Shown: one piece after another, positions 1 through 8,395 of the stretch
How positions within the stretch are numbered: position 1 is the first letter of the stretch
How the letters are laid out: each line of letters starts with the position of its first letter
DNA from: Agrocybe praecox
Lineage: Eukaryota > Basidiomycota > Agaricomycetes > Agaricales > Agrocybaceae
Direction of reading: 5' to 3'
Assembly (NCBI GenBank): GCA_964017145.1
Contig: CAXHKQ010000087.1
Coordinates: 1-12,703 of the forward strand
Length of the DNA stretch: 12,703 nt
Notes under the pieces: model-generated
The model's input: the letters and a program-made list of their open reading frames with translations, nothing else
The model's database searches: none
What the model was told of the DNA's origin: nothing
Made by a program: the position numbers and the translations under genes

Positions 1-347
1 AGGAGCCGAAGAAGGAGGCTGAGGCTGCTGATGTGGCCGTGGTCGAAGTGGCAGCCGAGGCGGCGGAGCAGCACAAGCTCATCGACGAGGTGGTGCAGGT
101 GCACATCAAGGGCGACACGGCCGCCGAGGTGCAGGAGCTGGTGCGCAAGGCGCGTCAGCTCATCGACATCGATGTCTTCAATGGCGGCGGTGGCTTTGGC
201 GGCGGTGGATTCCCGGGCGGTTTTGGCGGCGGATTCCCGGGCGCCTATGGCGGTGGATTCAATCGGGGATATAGCCCATATGGATTGGGTGGCGGATATG
301 GCGGATATGGCGGATACGATGACGATATCACCATCAACTTTTTCTAA
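1..347 (+). CDS. Gly/Tyr-rich secreted precursor, 3' part only (5' end outside window)
   Basis: The reading frame is open from base 3 to the TAA at 345-347 and gives 114 residues; the start and signal peptide lie upstream of the window. The visible part begins with an Ala/Glu/Val-rich pro-region, followed by the processing motif ELVRKARQ at about 130-159. After the Gln comes an acidic/aliphatic stretch (LIDIDVFN), then a Gly-rich domain with GGGF, FPGGF and GGY units, ending in DDDITINFF. The RKAR|Q site fits furin-type cleavage releasing a mature peptide with N-terminal Gln. There is no intron between the motif and the Gly-rich domain, unlike the genes at 1558 and 6563. The DNA around the motif is identical to the gene at 11257 over about 24 bases, so these two are close paralogs. 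Function is unknown; antimicrobial or structural secreted peptide is an inference from composition. Confidence 0.85.
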   Translation, partial: EPKKEAEAADVAVVEVAAEAAEQHKLIDEVVQVHIKGDTAAEVQELVRKARQLIDIDVFNGGGGFGGGGFPGGFGGGFPGAYGGGFNRGYSPYGLGGGYGGYGGYDDDITINFF

Positions 348-556
348 CAATTTAACACGGGAATTCGAAAAGAACAACTTGACGACATAAAAATGGTTAC
401 GTTTGCGAGAAACGTGCGAAGCAATACCGGACTTTTGTACTGTGTTTTTTTTTTCTTCAACATATTCATCACGGGCTAAACCTGACCAGACTATTCTAAA
501 ACTAGTTAGCATTCGAACAGACCGAACTCGGAACGTTTGTTCAATTGAGTGGATAT

Positions 557-587
557 TATATAAATCGCAGCTTTCCATCTTTCAGTT
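557..587 (+). promoter_or_regulatory. Core promoter of the 615 gene: TATA box plus initiator
   Basis: TATATAAA at 557-564 is followed by TCAGTT at 582-587. The latter matches the arthropod initiator TCAGTY, with the A at 584 as likely first transcribed base. Spacing of 27 bases and a 31-base 5' UTR to the ATG at 615 support that ATG as the true start. Confidence 0.7.
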
Positions 588-614
588 CATAACAACGCGA
601 AGTATAGAATCGCG

Positions 615-1014
615 ATGACTTCTCTAACATTCGCAGTGGCTGCATTTCTGTGCATGGCGTCTGTTTCGATACACGCGTGCTACATTATTCCGGTGACGAT
701 GCAGTTGCCAGAGCCATTGTCGCAGTGCGGTTAGTAAGCGAAGCCGAGCAGAATAGTGACGATAAAATGGGCGAATTGAACAAATCCGTTCACAAAATCA
801 GAGAACCAGAGTCAGATCACCATTCCGATACATCGGAATCAAAAGCAAATGGTATGTATCGATTTGAACGCATAATGCTTTTCTGAATTCTACATTGAAC
901 ATACTTTCAGGTGCTGGATTTGCTGACGTTCTACGTGATAATGACAACCAAGACATACAAGATGATCACCATATTCATCGAAACAATCCCCACGACAACG
1001 AAAATGATCAGTAA
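615..1014 (+). CDS. Small secreted acidic His/Asn/Asp-rich protein, two exons, with a one-base frame break
   Basis: Exon 1 is 615-851, intron 852-910 (59 bp, gtatgt...tttcag) and exon 2 911-1014, ending in TAA. The ATG at 615 opens a clear signal peptide (MTSLTFAVAAFLCMASVSIHA), but that frame stops at 732-734. A second frame is open from 608 through exon 1 (VLHYSGDDAVARAIV, SEAEQNSDDK) and crosses the intron in phase 1. It ends in a tail rich in Asp, His and Asn (DDHHIHRNNPHDNENDQ). Exon coding length is 341 bases, one short of a multiple of three. So either one base is missing between about 650 and 730, or the gene is a recent pseudogene. The first frame alone would give a 39-residue precursor of an 18-residue peptide with two Cys. 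I do not recognise the family. AATAAA follows at 1046. Confidence 0.6.
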
Positions 1015-1045
1015 ACAACTGAAAAAAAAACACCAACCGCCCTCA

Positions 1046-1051
1046 AATAAA
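1046..1051 (+). terminator. Polyadenylation signal of the 615 gene
   Basis: AATAAA lies 32 bases after the stop codon at 1012-1014, followed by A/T-rich sequence. Confidence 0.6.
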
Positions 1052-1453
1052 TATTCAAAATTATAATGATTGTAACAATTTCAGCATAACCCTCAGAATT
1101 GACAACACAAAATAATTTGAAAATGTAAACGAAAACGAAACCATCATAGCAACTGCTTCAATATTATATTCTCCTACTAACCCGTTTCGGATCGTCATCG
1201 TGCCCGCATGTTCACGCTGCCCATTCTAAACACCCAGCGAACGCCTTCCGCCGTTACACCGAGCACATTCGAATCGCCTCCCATCCCATCCACATAGATC
1301 ACACGATACAAAATTAATTGAATAAATCCATCCGCCCGATCGATGTCGCGCGGGCGCGTCAAGCGCATCATACTTTATCGCCTCTATTCGTTTCAAAGTC
1401 ACACACAGGCGTTAACAATGCATAATGTGCGCCGTATGTGCGCTGCTTGTTAG
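1052..1453. other. Intergenic, upstream region of the 1558 gene
   Basis: No coding signal. The first half is A/T-rich. The second half has CpG-rich patches (around 1335-1365) and one GATA-type motif on the reverse strand (TTATC at 1375-1379). Motifs this short are expected by chance. Confidence 0.4.
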
Positions 1454-1498
1454 TATAAAAGCTAGTGCACGGCATGCATTGCCGGCACAATCGCAGTC
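1454..1498 (+). promoter_or_regulatory. Core promoter of the 1558 gene
   Basis: TATAAAA at 1454-1460. The best initiator-like sequence downstream is GCAGTC at 1493-1498, about 40 bases from the TATA box. That is slightly far, so the exact start is uncertain. Confidence 0.55.
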
Positions 1499-1557
1499 AA
1501 GTCTCTAGCCAAGTGCACAGTACTCCAGAAGTGAACTGCGACTTACCGAATCCGAAT

Positions 1558-2888
1558 ATGCAACCGTTGACCGTTTTCCTGTCGGCGATGGTGCTGTGCA
1601 CTGCCGCAGTCAGTGCTGCTCCAGCTCAAATGGACATGTCCGCTGCCCAACGGGTGCCGCGTCAAACCTACGGAGCCTACGATGCCGGGCTGGGTGCTGC
1701 CTTGCCCGTTCATTCGACCTACGGAGCGGCCAGATACAGCGCCGGATTGGGCACGGCAGTGCCGCGATATGGCGGCGCTTTGGCGTCGACGCTGGGCGGA
1801 TATCGTCAGGTAAGTGATCGATGCCAGAAAAAAAAATATTTCCTAGCAATCAGAATTTCACTGTGTCTTTTTAGTGCGAAAAAATGCGCAGATAAATTAC
1901 CTTTAATTCGACTTGCTGCAGCATTTAAAGCGCGTAATAAAATTCAAACCAATAAATCGATAAAATCAATGCAAACTTCTTCCAAAATCATTTCCATCAA
2001 ATCATTGAAGTATTTCATAAAGTGAGCTCCTGATTAGTTATGCATTTTTTCATCTATATGATCATATTTTTGAGGAATAATGTGCAGATAAAATACCTTC
2101 AATTCAATTTGCTGCTTCATTTTAGACTCGACAAATCAATCATCGATAGAATCAATGCGAACTTACATTTTCCAACAATGTTTTCCTGATTTGTTCTGAA
2201 AAACAATCCTATTTACGAGGGCCTCAGCTGACTGCAGTAGCGCTTTCATCGGATGATCTTAATTGTTATGGGCTCTTTCTTCCGGATGACTCAGACGATG
2301 TTCGCCTTGATGGTATCTAGACAAGTTCGAGAGTCCGAATAACAATGGCTCTCTACAGAAAAAGTTCAACAATAAGCTTTGTAGTTTATAATTGTTTTTC
2401 CTCGACGACTAATTAATTATTTAATAATAATCATCCACAAGACCACCACAAGATATGTTCCGCCTGTCAACTGTTCTACATGGACAAGAAAAATCTTTCG
2501 ATTTATTCTTATGATTAGGAACAGACAGATTGGGCAGATTTGAACTATAGGAATAAACCATTGACTCGAGAATTTATAATCAATCAATCAATATTGTCTA
2601 CATTCCTCACGTCAGGGATTGAGCGGTTACGGCGGTGCTTTGAACGGATATGGCGGCGGATATGGCGGGTATGGCGGTTATGGTGGATATGGTGCCGGTT
2701 TGAATGGCTACGATGGATATGGTGGCGCCCCGAATGGCTACGATGGTGCATACGGAGCCGCATTGAATGGATACGATAATGGTGCCTATGGCGGATATGG
2801 CGGCTATGGTCTGGCCAACGGTCTGGCCGGGTATGGTGGTGTGGTTGATCCGGCAGTGGCGCAGTATGGCGGCGGTGTTGTCGTTTGA
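1558..2888 (+). CDS. Gly/Tyr-rich secreted precursor, two exons, RVPR|Q site
   Basis: Exon 1 is 1558-1809 (84 codons, ending CAG). The intron, 1810-2615, has donor gtaagt and acceptor cacgtcag, phase 0. Exon 2 is 2616-2888, ending in TGA, for 174 residues in total. Residues 1-20 are a signal peptide (MQPLTVFLSAMVLCTAAVSA). A short pro-segment leads to RVPR at 32-35, followed by QTYGAY. Cleavage there would release about 139 residues beginning with Gln. The mature part has an Ala/Gly/Tyr-rich first half (two STYGAA / YSAGLGTA-like units) encoded by exon 1. Exon 2 encodes the repeat domain of GGY and LNGYDGYGGAPNGYD-type units. It lacks the RKAR version of the site and the acidic/aliphatic stretch seen in the other three family genes, so it is the most divergent member. 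Role unknown; secretion is well supported. Confidence 0.88.
1883..2186 (+). repeat. Diverged direct duplication inside the intron of the 1558 gene
   Basis: About 1883-1998 and 2079-2186 share the same order of words: TGYGCAGATAAA, TACCTT, AATTC, TTGCTGC, CATTT, then AAATC, TCGATA, AATCAATGC and AACTT. The offset is about 195 bases. It looks like an old tandem duplication, or two copies of an unrecognised repeat. Confidence 0.65.
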
Positions 2889-2940
2889 GCGAGCAAAGCC
2901 GCAGTAGCATTGATTGAGCATTGAACGCATTTTTTTCACG

Positions 2941-2946
2941 AATAAA
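2941..2946 (+). terminator. Polyadenylation signal of the 1558 gene
   Basis: AATAAA lies 52 bases after the TGA at 2886-2888. Confidence 0.7.
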
Positions 2947-3079
2947 TATTATATACAACAGCAATTGCAAACGGTGTGAAAATGTATAATATTTTTTAAA
3001 GTAATTTCGAGCAGCCTGAAAACAATATTCGCAGTTGAATTTTATGAATTTAAGTGTATAAACAAAGTTGACCAAGTTA

Positions 3080-4181
3080 ACAGGCAGGCTGGAAAGTCCG
3101 TATCGTTTGATAGTAGGACACATCTTTCAGATAAAATTACTTCTGAATGATCAATATACTTCCATTGAAGGACGATATACCATATTTGGCATCGATAGGA
3201 CTTTTGGTTCATTCTATATTTTAATTTGAGTGAAACAACTTATGTTATTGCAAGGAAATGGATATCGACGTATTTGGTGTCCTTGAGGAACACTGTTTTC
3301 TGATGGGAAAAATTGCGCCTAGAGCCAAATCATGAACATGAAGTGTTATTTGGGTTTTGCCCTGCCGAAAAAATTGTTTCGGGAAAATTATTCGAAATTC
3401 TGAACTGGCCATTTGGACACCGAATATTATCCGCCTTCCAGACGCCCAAATATTGCAATTACCGAAGAAAACAACGAAAAAATTACCAAAATGATTACGG
3501 AAGACAGAACAAATTGTGGATGAAGATTGCTAATACCATAGAAATATTAATATATTTTTTTGAAAATCTCTGAAATTTAATTTTGGGCATGGGAAAGCTC
3601 TTCGTAAAATGCATGCTGCGCGAACCAAAAATCAACCAAAATAATAACTATGTGATATTTCGGAGCAGTCTTTCGAGCTGATCGAACTCGATTATGCTTT
3701 TTTTAGGAATATGTGACAAAGAATAAATCATGGCACAATTACTGTATTTTGGAGTCTAATTGGCTGTCATTTGAGAGAACAGGGAGCTATTAAGCCTTTT
3801 CTAAGTTTACAAAAACGCAACAGTCGGATGGCGTCCATATTTTCAGACTCAGAAATAGTATTCTTAATCGGCAACCTGGAAAAGGAATGAAAATAATGAT
3901 AAACCTTAATTTGAATTTTTGAATTGCCTGAAGTTCATAATGGCTAAGATACGCTCTACAAGGCGAGGGAAAATGTGCTGTTACACAAAGACAATTTGCA
4001 CTTTCACATGTCGCTGAAAACGTTGGGTAAAATCAAAGACAGAGTTATGAATTGAGACCCTATCTACGGTATTATACGGATTTGTTCCTTACCAACTATT
4101 ATATGTCTTCAGACCTCTGAAAAATGCTCGCTAGGAAGAGACTTAGCTCCGACGACACCTCACGTGGAAGATGATAGAAAC
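3080..4181 (+). mobile_element. Decayed mariner transposon, 5' part
   Basis: The left end ACAGGCAGGCTGGAAAGTCC at 3080 follows a TA and resembles known mariner inverted repeats. Reading across many frameshifts and stops, transposase fragments appear in the correct order. They are VLEEHCFLMGK (about 3270-3305), RPNIAITEENNEKITKM (about 3443-3495), KLWMKIANTIEI, LGMGKLF (about 3585), and EYVTKNKSWHNYC (about 3705). Next come the counterpart of the HQDNAPCH region as LHKDNLHFHMSLK (about 3980-4020) and the SPDLAPSD region as YTDLFLTNYY (about 4073-4105). The last is SSDL, stop, KMLARKRLSS (about 4110-4150). The first catalytic Asp is replaced (VTKNKSW where VTMDETW is expected), so the enzyme is dead. 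The element is cut at 4181 by the inserted inverted-repeat element. Confidence is high for mariner, lower for the subfamily. Confidence 0.85.
4171..4181. repeat. Left copy of 11-bp target-site duplication (ATGATAGAAAC)
   Basis: The identical 11 bases occur again at 5900-5910, immediately outside the right end of the inverted-repeat element. Removing one copy plus the element rejoins mariner-like sequence. Confidence 0.7.
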
Positions 4182-4394
4182 CATGATAATATTTATTGGT
4201 TTCTAACCCCAATAAGCAATTTTCGTCTCTTATTCATCGTTATGATATCCGCGATGGGATATGGATGAATAAGGGATGTCTGTTTTTGATCGGTTTTATA
4301 TACAAACGATATGAAAATTAGATCATTTTCTGATCCAAACGGCACCTAAAAAGGGTGTAGGCGTGAAAACGATGCAAATACGATGACGTTAAGA

Positions 4395-4590
4395 TGTCGT
4401 TGTTTCTGCATCATTTGTTGATCGTATATTGATCGTTTATGTATCGTTTCATATGCATCATTCATAGATCCTATATCCATCGTTTTATTAGTTTCTATAC
4501 ATCGTCTGTCTATCGTATTTCCATCGTTTATTTACATTTCTCCCATCGTTTATACATCCGTATTTCATTGTTTTTTTATCGTTTTCATAG
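4395..4590. repeat. Subterminal array of ATCGT words
   Basis: About ten copies of ATCGT followed by TT, ATT or CTG occur irregularly every 12-30 bases in A/T-rich DNA, on the left side of the inverted-repeat element. Such arrays are typical of subterminal transposase-binding regions in DNA transposons; that role is an inference here. Confidence 0.55.
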
Positions 4591-4752
4591 TTATATTTAT
4601 GTATTATAATGATCAATATAGTCGTATGGTTTATTTTTTATTTTTTCTATTTTATTTTATATAACTCAGTGTAGTTCAGTATTTATTTGTTTGTGTATTT
4701 TACAGTGGATAATTAATTTTTCTATTCAAACAGCCTGCACCTGCTTTTTATG

Positions 4753-5571
4753 TCAATCGCAGGTGTGTCGTAACCAATTTCCAACCTCCAATGCCGTCTC
4801 CAAATGAGTAATCCCGCGCAATGTCATGATGTGCTCGATCACGCCTGCGATGATGGTGCCTTTTAATGGCCGCTTATCCCTCTTTCCGTGCCAAGTAAAC
4901 ATCATCGCGATCGGTGGCCCGAAGACGAATGCACAAACTCGGCGGATGGCCTGCGAGTTGTTCTTTCCGCCCACATTTCTTAATTGCTCCTCCTGAAAAA
5001 TTCAATATTTAGCTCGACGCACAGCGAGGGATTAAACGTTAATTTACATACCAAGAGTCGGACGGCTTCGGCGTCCACCAGTTCCGCCTCTAACTTCTCC
5101 AGTTCCTCGATACTCTTAATGGGCAAATTGGGGCGGAACACAGCGGCGGCTACGGCTGGATTAGTGTGATCTCTTCTCCAGCATCGCCAGCCGCTCATTC
5201 GTAGCCTCATTCATAAGCCGGAGAAAGGCGGTGTCCTCCGACACTTTCTTTAGCAGCTTCATCACTTCTCCCAGATCAACAACTGTTGGCGTCGGGGTCG
5301 CCGTCAGTGACTTCTTCGATGGCGATGGCGACGATAGCGACGGCGATGGCGATGATGACGGCGGCGATGATGACGGCGATGGTACTTTAACGTGCAATCG
5401 CTGGTACGTTTCCTGGACGACATTTTCACTGCTTCTGTTTGTGTAAATTTTTCGCGGCCACTGACAAGGTTGACACGTTTGTGTTTTGTTTCGTTGGGTT
5501 ACTCCGCTGTTGGCTGATAGACAGACAAATATCGTACCACCACGAAGAGATGAATAACCGATACAATTCAT
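4753..5571 (-). pseudogene. DUF4806-domain protein gene of the transposon, frameshifted
   Basis: Read on the reverse strand. The first frame (5571 to 5161) holds a Ser/Pro-rich linker (SPSSSPPSSSPSPS) and a short helix likely to form a coiled coil (GEVMKLLKKVSEDTAF ... NERLAMLEKR). The next part lies in a shifted frame (open 5210 down to 5052): VFRPNLPIKSIEELEKLEAEL and AVRLL. A 59-bp intron (5051-4993, gtatgt...ttttcag, phase 0) follows. The last exon (4992-4753) reads EEQLRNVGGKNNSQAIRRV, FTWHGKRDKRPLK, VIEHIMTLRGIT, VGNWLRH, stop. The order 'LPIK..EELE..E, IGG-like, VRR, F.W.G.., VI, WLRH' is that of the DUF4806 domain. The frames differ by one near 5165-5200. The first ATG lies inside a 70-bp repeat, so the real start is unknown; an ATG at 5423-5421 is an alternative that would need another frame change. 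Biochemical function of DUF4806 is not established. Confidence 0.7.
5321..5382 (-). repeat. Simple hexamer/trinucleotide tract coding Ser-Pro run
   Basis: A GGCGAT/GATGAC-type tract reads as alternating Ser and Pro codons on the reverse strand. Slippage here could account for local frame changes. Confidence 0.6.
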
Positions 5572-5742
5572 TCATCGCCAAACAAACCGCAAAAAGACGT
5601 ATATCGTACCACCACGAAGAGATCTTTAACCGATGAAATTAATTCATCGCTAAATCTATCGCAAACAGACGTATCGTACCACCACGAAGAGATCTATAAC
5701 CGATGAAATCCAGTCATCGCAAAATGTACCGCAAACAGACGT
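5531..5742. repeat. Three tandem 70-72 bp subterminal repeats
   Basis: Units start at 5531, 5603 and 5673. Each opens with ATCGTACCACCACGAAGAGA, continues with AACCGAT and TCATCGC, and closes with CCGCAAACAGACGT or a near match. Part of a further unit end (ACAGAC) precedes the first. They lie just upstream of the DUF4806-like gene, inside the right end of the element. Confidence 0.9.
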
Positions 5743-5899
5743 CTGTGATAGTGATAACTTAATGCTACAACTATTCTATCGTTTTTATTTATTCGATAGA
5801 AATGTCTGACGTCATACGTCTCTTTTACTCCTATTTCATAAAGAGACGAATAAGAGACATACGATGCTTATTGGGACGGTTTCGTTCGTATGAATCAGC

Positions 5900-5970
5900 A
5901 TGATAGAAACTTATTTGTTATTTTATATATATTTTTATAGTTTTGGACTCAATCGACTGGAGGCAAAACT
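5900..5970 (+). mobile_element. Continuation of the interrupted mariner, C-terminal coding remnant
   Basis: Beginning in the right copy of the 11-bp duplication, one frame reads ETYLLFYIYFYSFGLNRLEA. This aligns with the mariner C-terminal pattern ET..YF..K..YY..GI.KLE. The alignment continues from where the 5' part stops at 4181, three residues shorter than expected. I could not find the 3' inverted repeat. The boundary near 5970 is a guess, since a separate repeat begins at 5962. Confidence 0.5.
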
Positions 5971-6130
5971 TGCCCCCTCTTTTTTTAAATCGTCAAAAAA
6001 CATGCTCTCGGTATTTGTAGTATAGCTTGAAGCATAGAGCAGATAGCATTTTACTATTTCGAAATTGATTCAAAATTACAGACGTGGAAGCTCGTCAAAC
6101 TTTTTTGGCAAAATTTGTCCCACCTTACCC
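5962..6130 (+). repeat. Pair of direct GGCAAAAYTTGYCCC-type repeats
   Basis: GGCAAAACTTGCCCCCT at 5962-5978 and GGCAAAATTTGTCCCACCT at 6107-6125 are similar and in the same orientation, 145 bases apart. They may be remnants of another element; no inverted repeat or coding was seen. Confidence 0.45.
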
Positions 6131-6476
6131 TACATATATTATGTCGAATTCGTGAATCATATTAGGTTCATGGTTCAAAAGTAATAAGGCTTTCACTCTG
6201 AAAATTTCATAACACCACCAGCGAAAATTCCTAACTACGTCACTAATATATACGATAGATTAGAGCATTACCCTCAAATCATTGCTAATTGAAAATCGCA
6301 CCCAAAATGCCAGTCACAGAGGTGACACACATCGAATGCGTCTGCACTGCGTGCCATTGACTTATATAGTGCGCATGACCCGAAAAATAACAATCGAACC
6401 CCAATCACCGAATGCATTCACACATTCGATAGTCCGTATAGAACAAGTTTTCGTGTCAATCTGTTATTATCCGCCG
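6131..6476. other. Intergenic, upstream region of the 6563 gene
   Basis: A/T-rich sequence with no convincing coding or repeat structure. The short open frames here lack signal peptides and homology that I recognise. Confidence 0.4.
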
Positions 6477-6484
6477 TATAAATA
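6477..6484 (+). promoter_or_regulatory. TATA box of the 6563 gene
   Basis: TATAAATA lies 79 bases before the ATG. No clean initiator follows; transcription probably starts near 6500-6510. Confidence 0.6.
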
Positions 6485-6562
6485 CCAACTGAGCCGGTGC
6501 AATCGACAAGCAATCGCATTGCAGCACATCTCCGTACAACACATCATTCGCGTTGTCATAGA

Positions 6563-8331
6563 ATGAGATCGTTCACTAGTCTGCTGGTGCTCTGCACATT
6601 GGTGGCCATGGCGCTGGCTCGCAGTCCGCCATACTTTCCGCCGCCCACGCCGACACCGCCGCCCGTGAAGCCTTCGTCATCTGTTGCGTCGCAAACTGGA
6701 GACGTTCAGCCCGAGCATCACCAGTTGGTCGACGAGATGGCGAGGGCGGTTGCCGACGGAGTGCGCGAGACGGTTCGCAAGGCTCGCCAGTACGACGATA
6801 TCGAGATCAACATTGACCTAGATGGTGGTGAGTGACAGTTATCATCAATTAGAGGAAACTTGAATGCCCGAGATCCGAAATAACTCTAAGATTTTTAACA
6901 TTCTACCTTAGCACATTTTCGATCAAAATCGATACCTTCCGTCTTTCGATAGACCGAGTCAAAATATCATATATATACATAAGGTATACAACCTTGCTCC
7001 CGCCGTTTTTGTATATCAGTCTCTAGCGGTCGTTCTGATCGATGAAAATTGATAAAAATTGGCATACATCAGGCTCGGGTATCTGAGAACCAAATGGCAT
7101 CAAAAGATAGGTCCTTATCAGTTTGCATCACGAACTTATTCTCGATTGAGCATGTCCGCGTTCGAGCCAAATTTTCGTAATTTGCGGGAAGTCATGCTTT
7201 TCTTAATTAAATCGAAGACCAGTAAGGCTGAGGCTCATCGATGCTTTTGTTGGTAAAGATCGTGTCGCGAGTAAATTCAACGCTTCGAAAATTGTGATTC
7301 CGGAGTCTGGTCTTTTGGTTGGACCAGATGTGAATGGTGTGTTATTAAGGGCTGAGGCCAAGTGAAATCATCACAGGCGATCGATACCGAACGAAATTGA
7401 TGCGTTTGAGTCGATCTCTGAAAGAACAGCGGCCTCAATTGAATAAAAGAGACAATAAATTTCAAATAATACCTGGGACGTCCGAAATTGGAGATCTCAA
7501 ACCCCCCGCTGTACTCTCCGGACTTGGCTCCATCTGAATACTACTTGTCCCTATCGATATCGATGGACCTAGACCTAGTTGGCGAGGACTCCCGTTTTCA
7601 TGAATAAGTGGAAAATTACACTGTTTCATGAATAGCTACAAAAGAGGACCTGTTGTAAGGCCACGAAATCCGGATGCTACTAAAAAGATGGTCAAGATGG
7701 TCAAGAGTAGTCTCTAGCAATGGTCAGTATTTTGAAAAAGAAATATGTAGCAGTTTCTTCGCAATATATTCTCAAAGTTTGACAAAAAACGGCGTGAGCA
7801 AGGTTGTACACCTAATTTGAAGATAAACAGATCATTCATCACACATTTGTATTCCGGAATTCATCATACCTGACATTTTAGTTAAAGTCCTAGAGTGCCT
7901 TGGAAATATTCGTAGATTGAATTAATATCCCCCATATCGCAATGGAAAAAAGGTGTTCGTGTGTTGATTAACATCTTATCAAGCACCTTATTTAGCTTGA
8001 CAGTTATAAAAATGAAGCCCGATGTCTCCAAAAATTTAATCGGAAAACCAAAGAAAAAGTTACACAAATCGTTTGATTCGGATACCTTATGAGATCATTG
8101 TAACCGTTTTATGTAGGCGGATACGGCGGATACGGCGGTTACAGCGGATACGGTCTCGGTAGCGGATACGGCGGATATAATTCATACCCGTCATACGGCG
8201 ACTATGGCGGATATGGCGGATATGGCGGATATGGCGGATACGGAGGATATGGCGGCTACGGAGGATACGGCGGATACGGACACGGCCGCCATGGACACCA
8301 TCATCACGGTGGCTACGGTGGTTACTGGTGA
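6563..8331 (+). CDS. Gly/Tyr-rich secreted precursor, two exons, RKAR|Q site
   Basis: Exon 1 is 6563-6827, the intron 6828-8116 (gtgagt...tatgtag, phase 1) and exon 2 8117-8331, ending in TGA; 159 residues. I chose the ATG at 6563 over one 66 bases upstream because it begins the signal peptide (MRSFTSLLVLCTLVAMALA). A Pro-rich segment (residues about 22-36), an acidic region and TVRKARQ follow, with RKAR at 72-75. Cleavage would leave 84 residues starting at Gln76. These begin with YDDIEINIDLD and continue as GGY repeats encoded by a 9-base GGCGGATAT-type tandem (best at 8203-8280). They end in a His-rich patch (HGRHGHHHH) and GGYGGYW. The His cluster could bind metal, which is speculation. 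The intron, placed exactly before the repeat domain, contains a dead mariner. Confidence 0.9.
6982..7813 (+). mobile_element. Internally deleted mariner in the intron of the 6563 gene
   Basis: The inverted repeats are nearly complete: AGGTATACAACCTTGCTCCC at 6982 mirrors GAGCAAGGTTGTACACCT ending at 7813. TA precedes the left end and AA follows the right, so one target copy has mutated. Transposase fragments lie in order: NLREVMLFLIKSKTSKAEAHR (about 7175-7240), LRPSEIITGDRYRTKLMRLS (about 7350-7412), YLGRPKLEI and YSPDLAPSEYY (about 7470-7545), and RWSRVVSSNGQYFE near 7685-7735. At 832 bp it is shorter than the usual 1.2-1.3 kb. The DNA-recognition C-terminal half of the N-domain and the first two catalytic Asp segments are missing. 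It is non-functional. Confidence 0.92.
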
Positions 8332-8389
8332 ATGAGTGAGCAGGCCGAAGACTATTCCAAAGCCAATTTCATATGGCTTCATAGTTCCG

Positions 8390-8395
8390 AATAAA
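8390..8395 (+). terminator. Polyadenylation signal of the 6563 gene
   Basis: AATAAA lies 58 bases after the TGA at 8329-8331. Confidence 0.7.

Larger units (their letters stand above)
4182..5899 (-). mobile_element. 1.7 kb inverted-repeat DNA transposon carrying a DUF4806-like gene
   Basis: The ends form imperfect inverted repeats. CCAATAAGC at 4209-4217 and GTCTCTTATTC at 4225-4235 match, in reverse complement, 5866-5874 and 5848-5858. Each end also folds back locally (TTATTCATC against GATGAATAA near 4231-4270; a similar foldback in 5815-5860). An 11-bp direct repeat flanks the whole. Subterminal repeats fill both sides: ATCGT-type words on the left and three 70-72 bp units on the right. 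The only coding signal is the reverse-strand DUF4806-like gene; no transposase is visible. A duplication of 9-11 bp with long, poorly conserved inverted repeats recalls Mutator-like elements, but the superfamily is an inference. Confidence 0.75.

Noticed and set aside
734..910. Alternative donor GTAAGC at 734 that would break the stop codon of the first frame of the 615 gene
   Set aside because: The bases before the donor are TA, and every acceptor tried (801, 803, 910 and neighbours) recreates TAA or TAG.
1810..2025. Read-through of the first exon of the 1558 gene into an alternative C-terminus
   Set aside because: A consensus gtaagt donor at 1810 and an in-phase acceptor at 2616 leading to the repeat exon explain the gene better; the read-through sequence is A/T-rich and unpatterned.
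2584..3123. Reverse-strand His/Arg/Ile-rich open frame
   Set aside because: Antisense shadow of the GGY repeat exon at 2616-2888.
4209..5874. CCAATAAGC taken as the outer ends of the inverted-repeat element
   Set aside because: No matching duplication flanks these points, whereas an 11-bp perfect repeat lies about 25 bases further out on both sides and mariner coding resumes exactly there.
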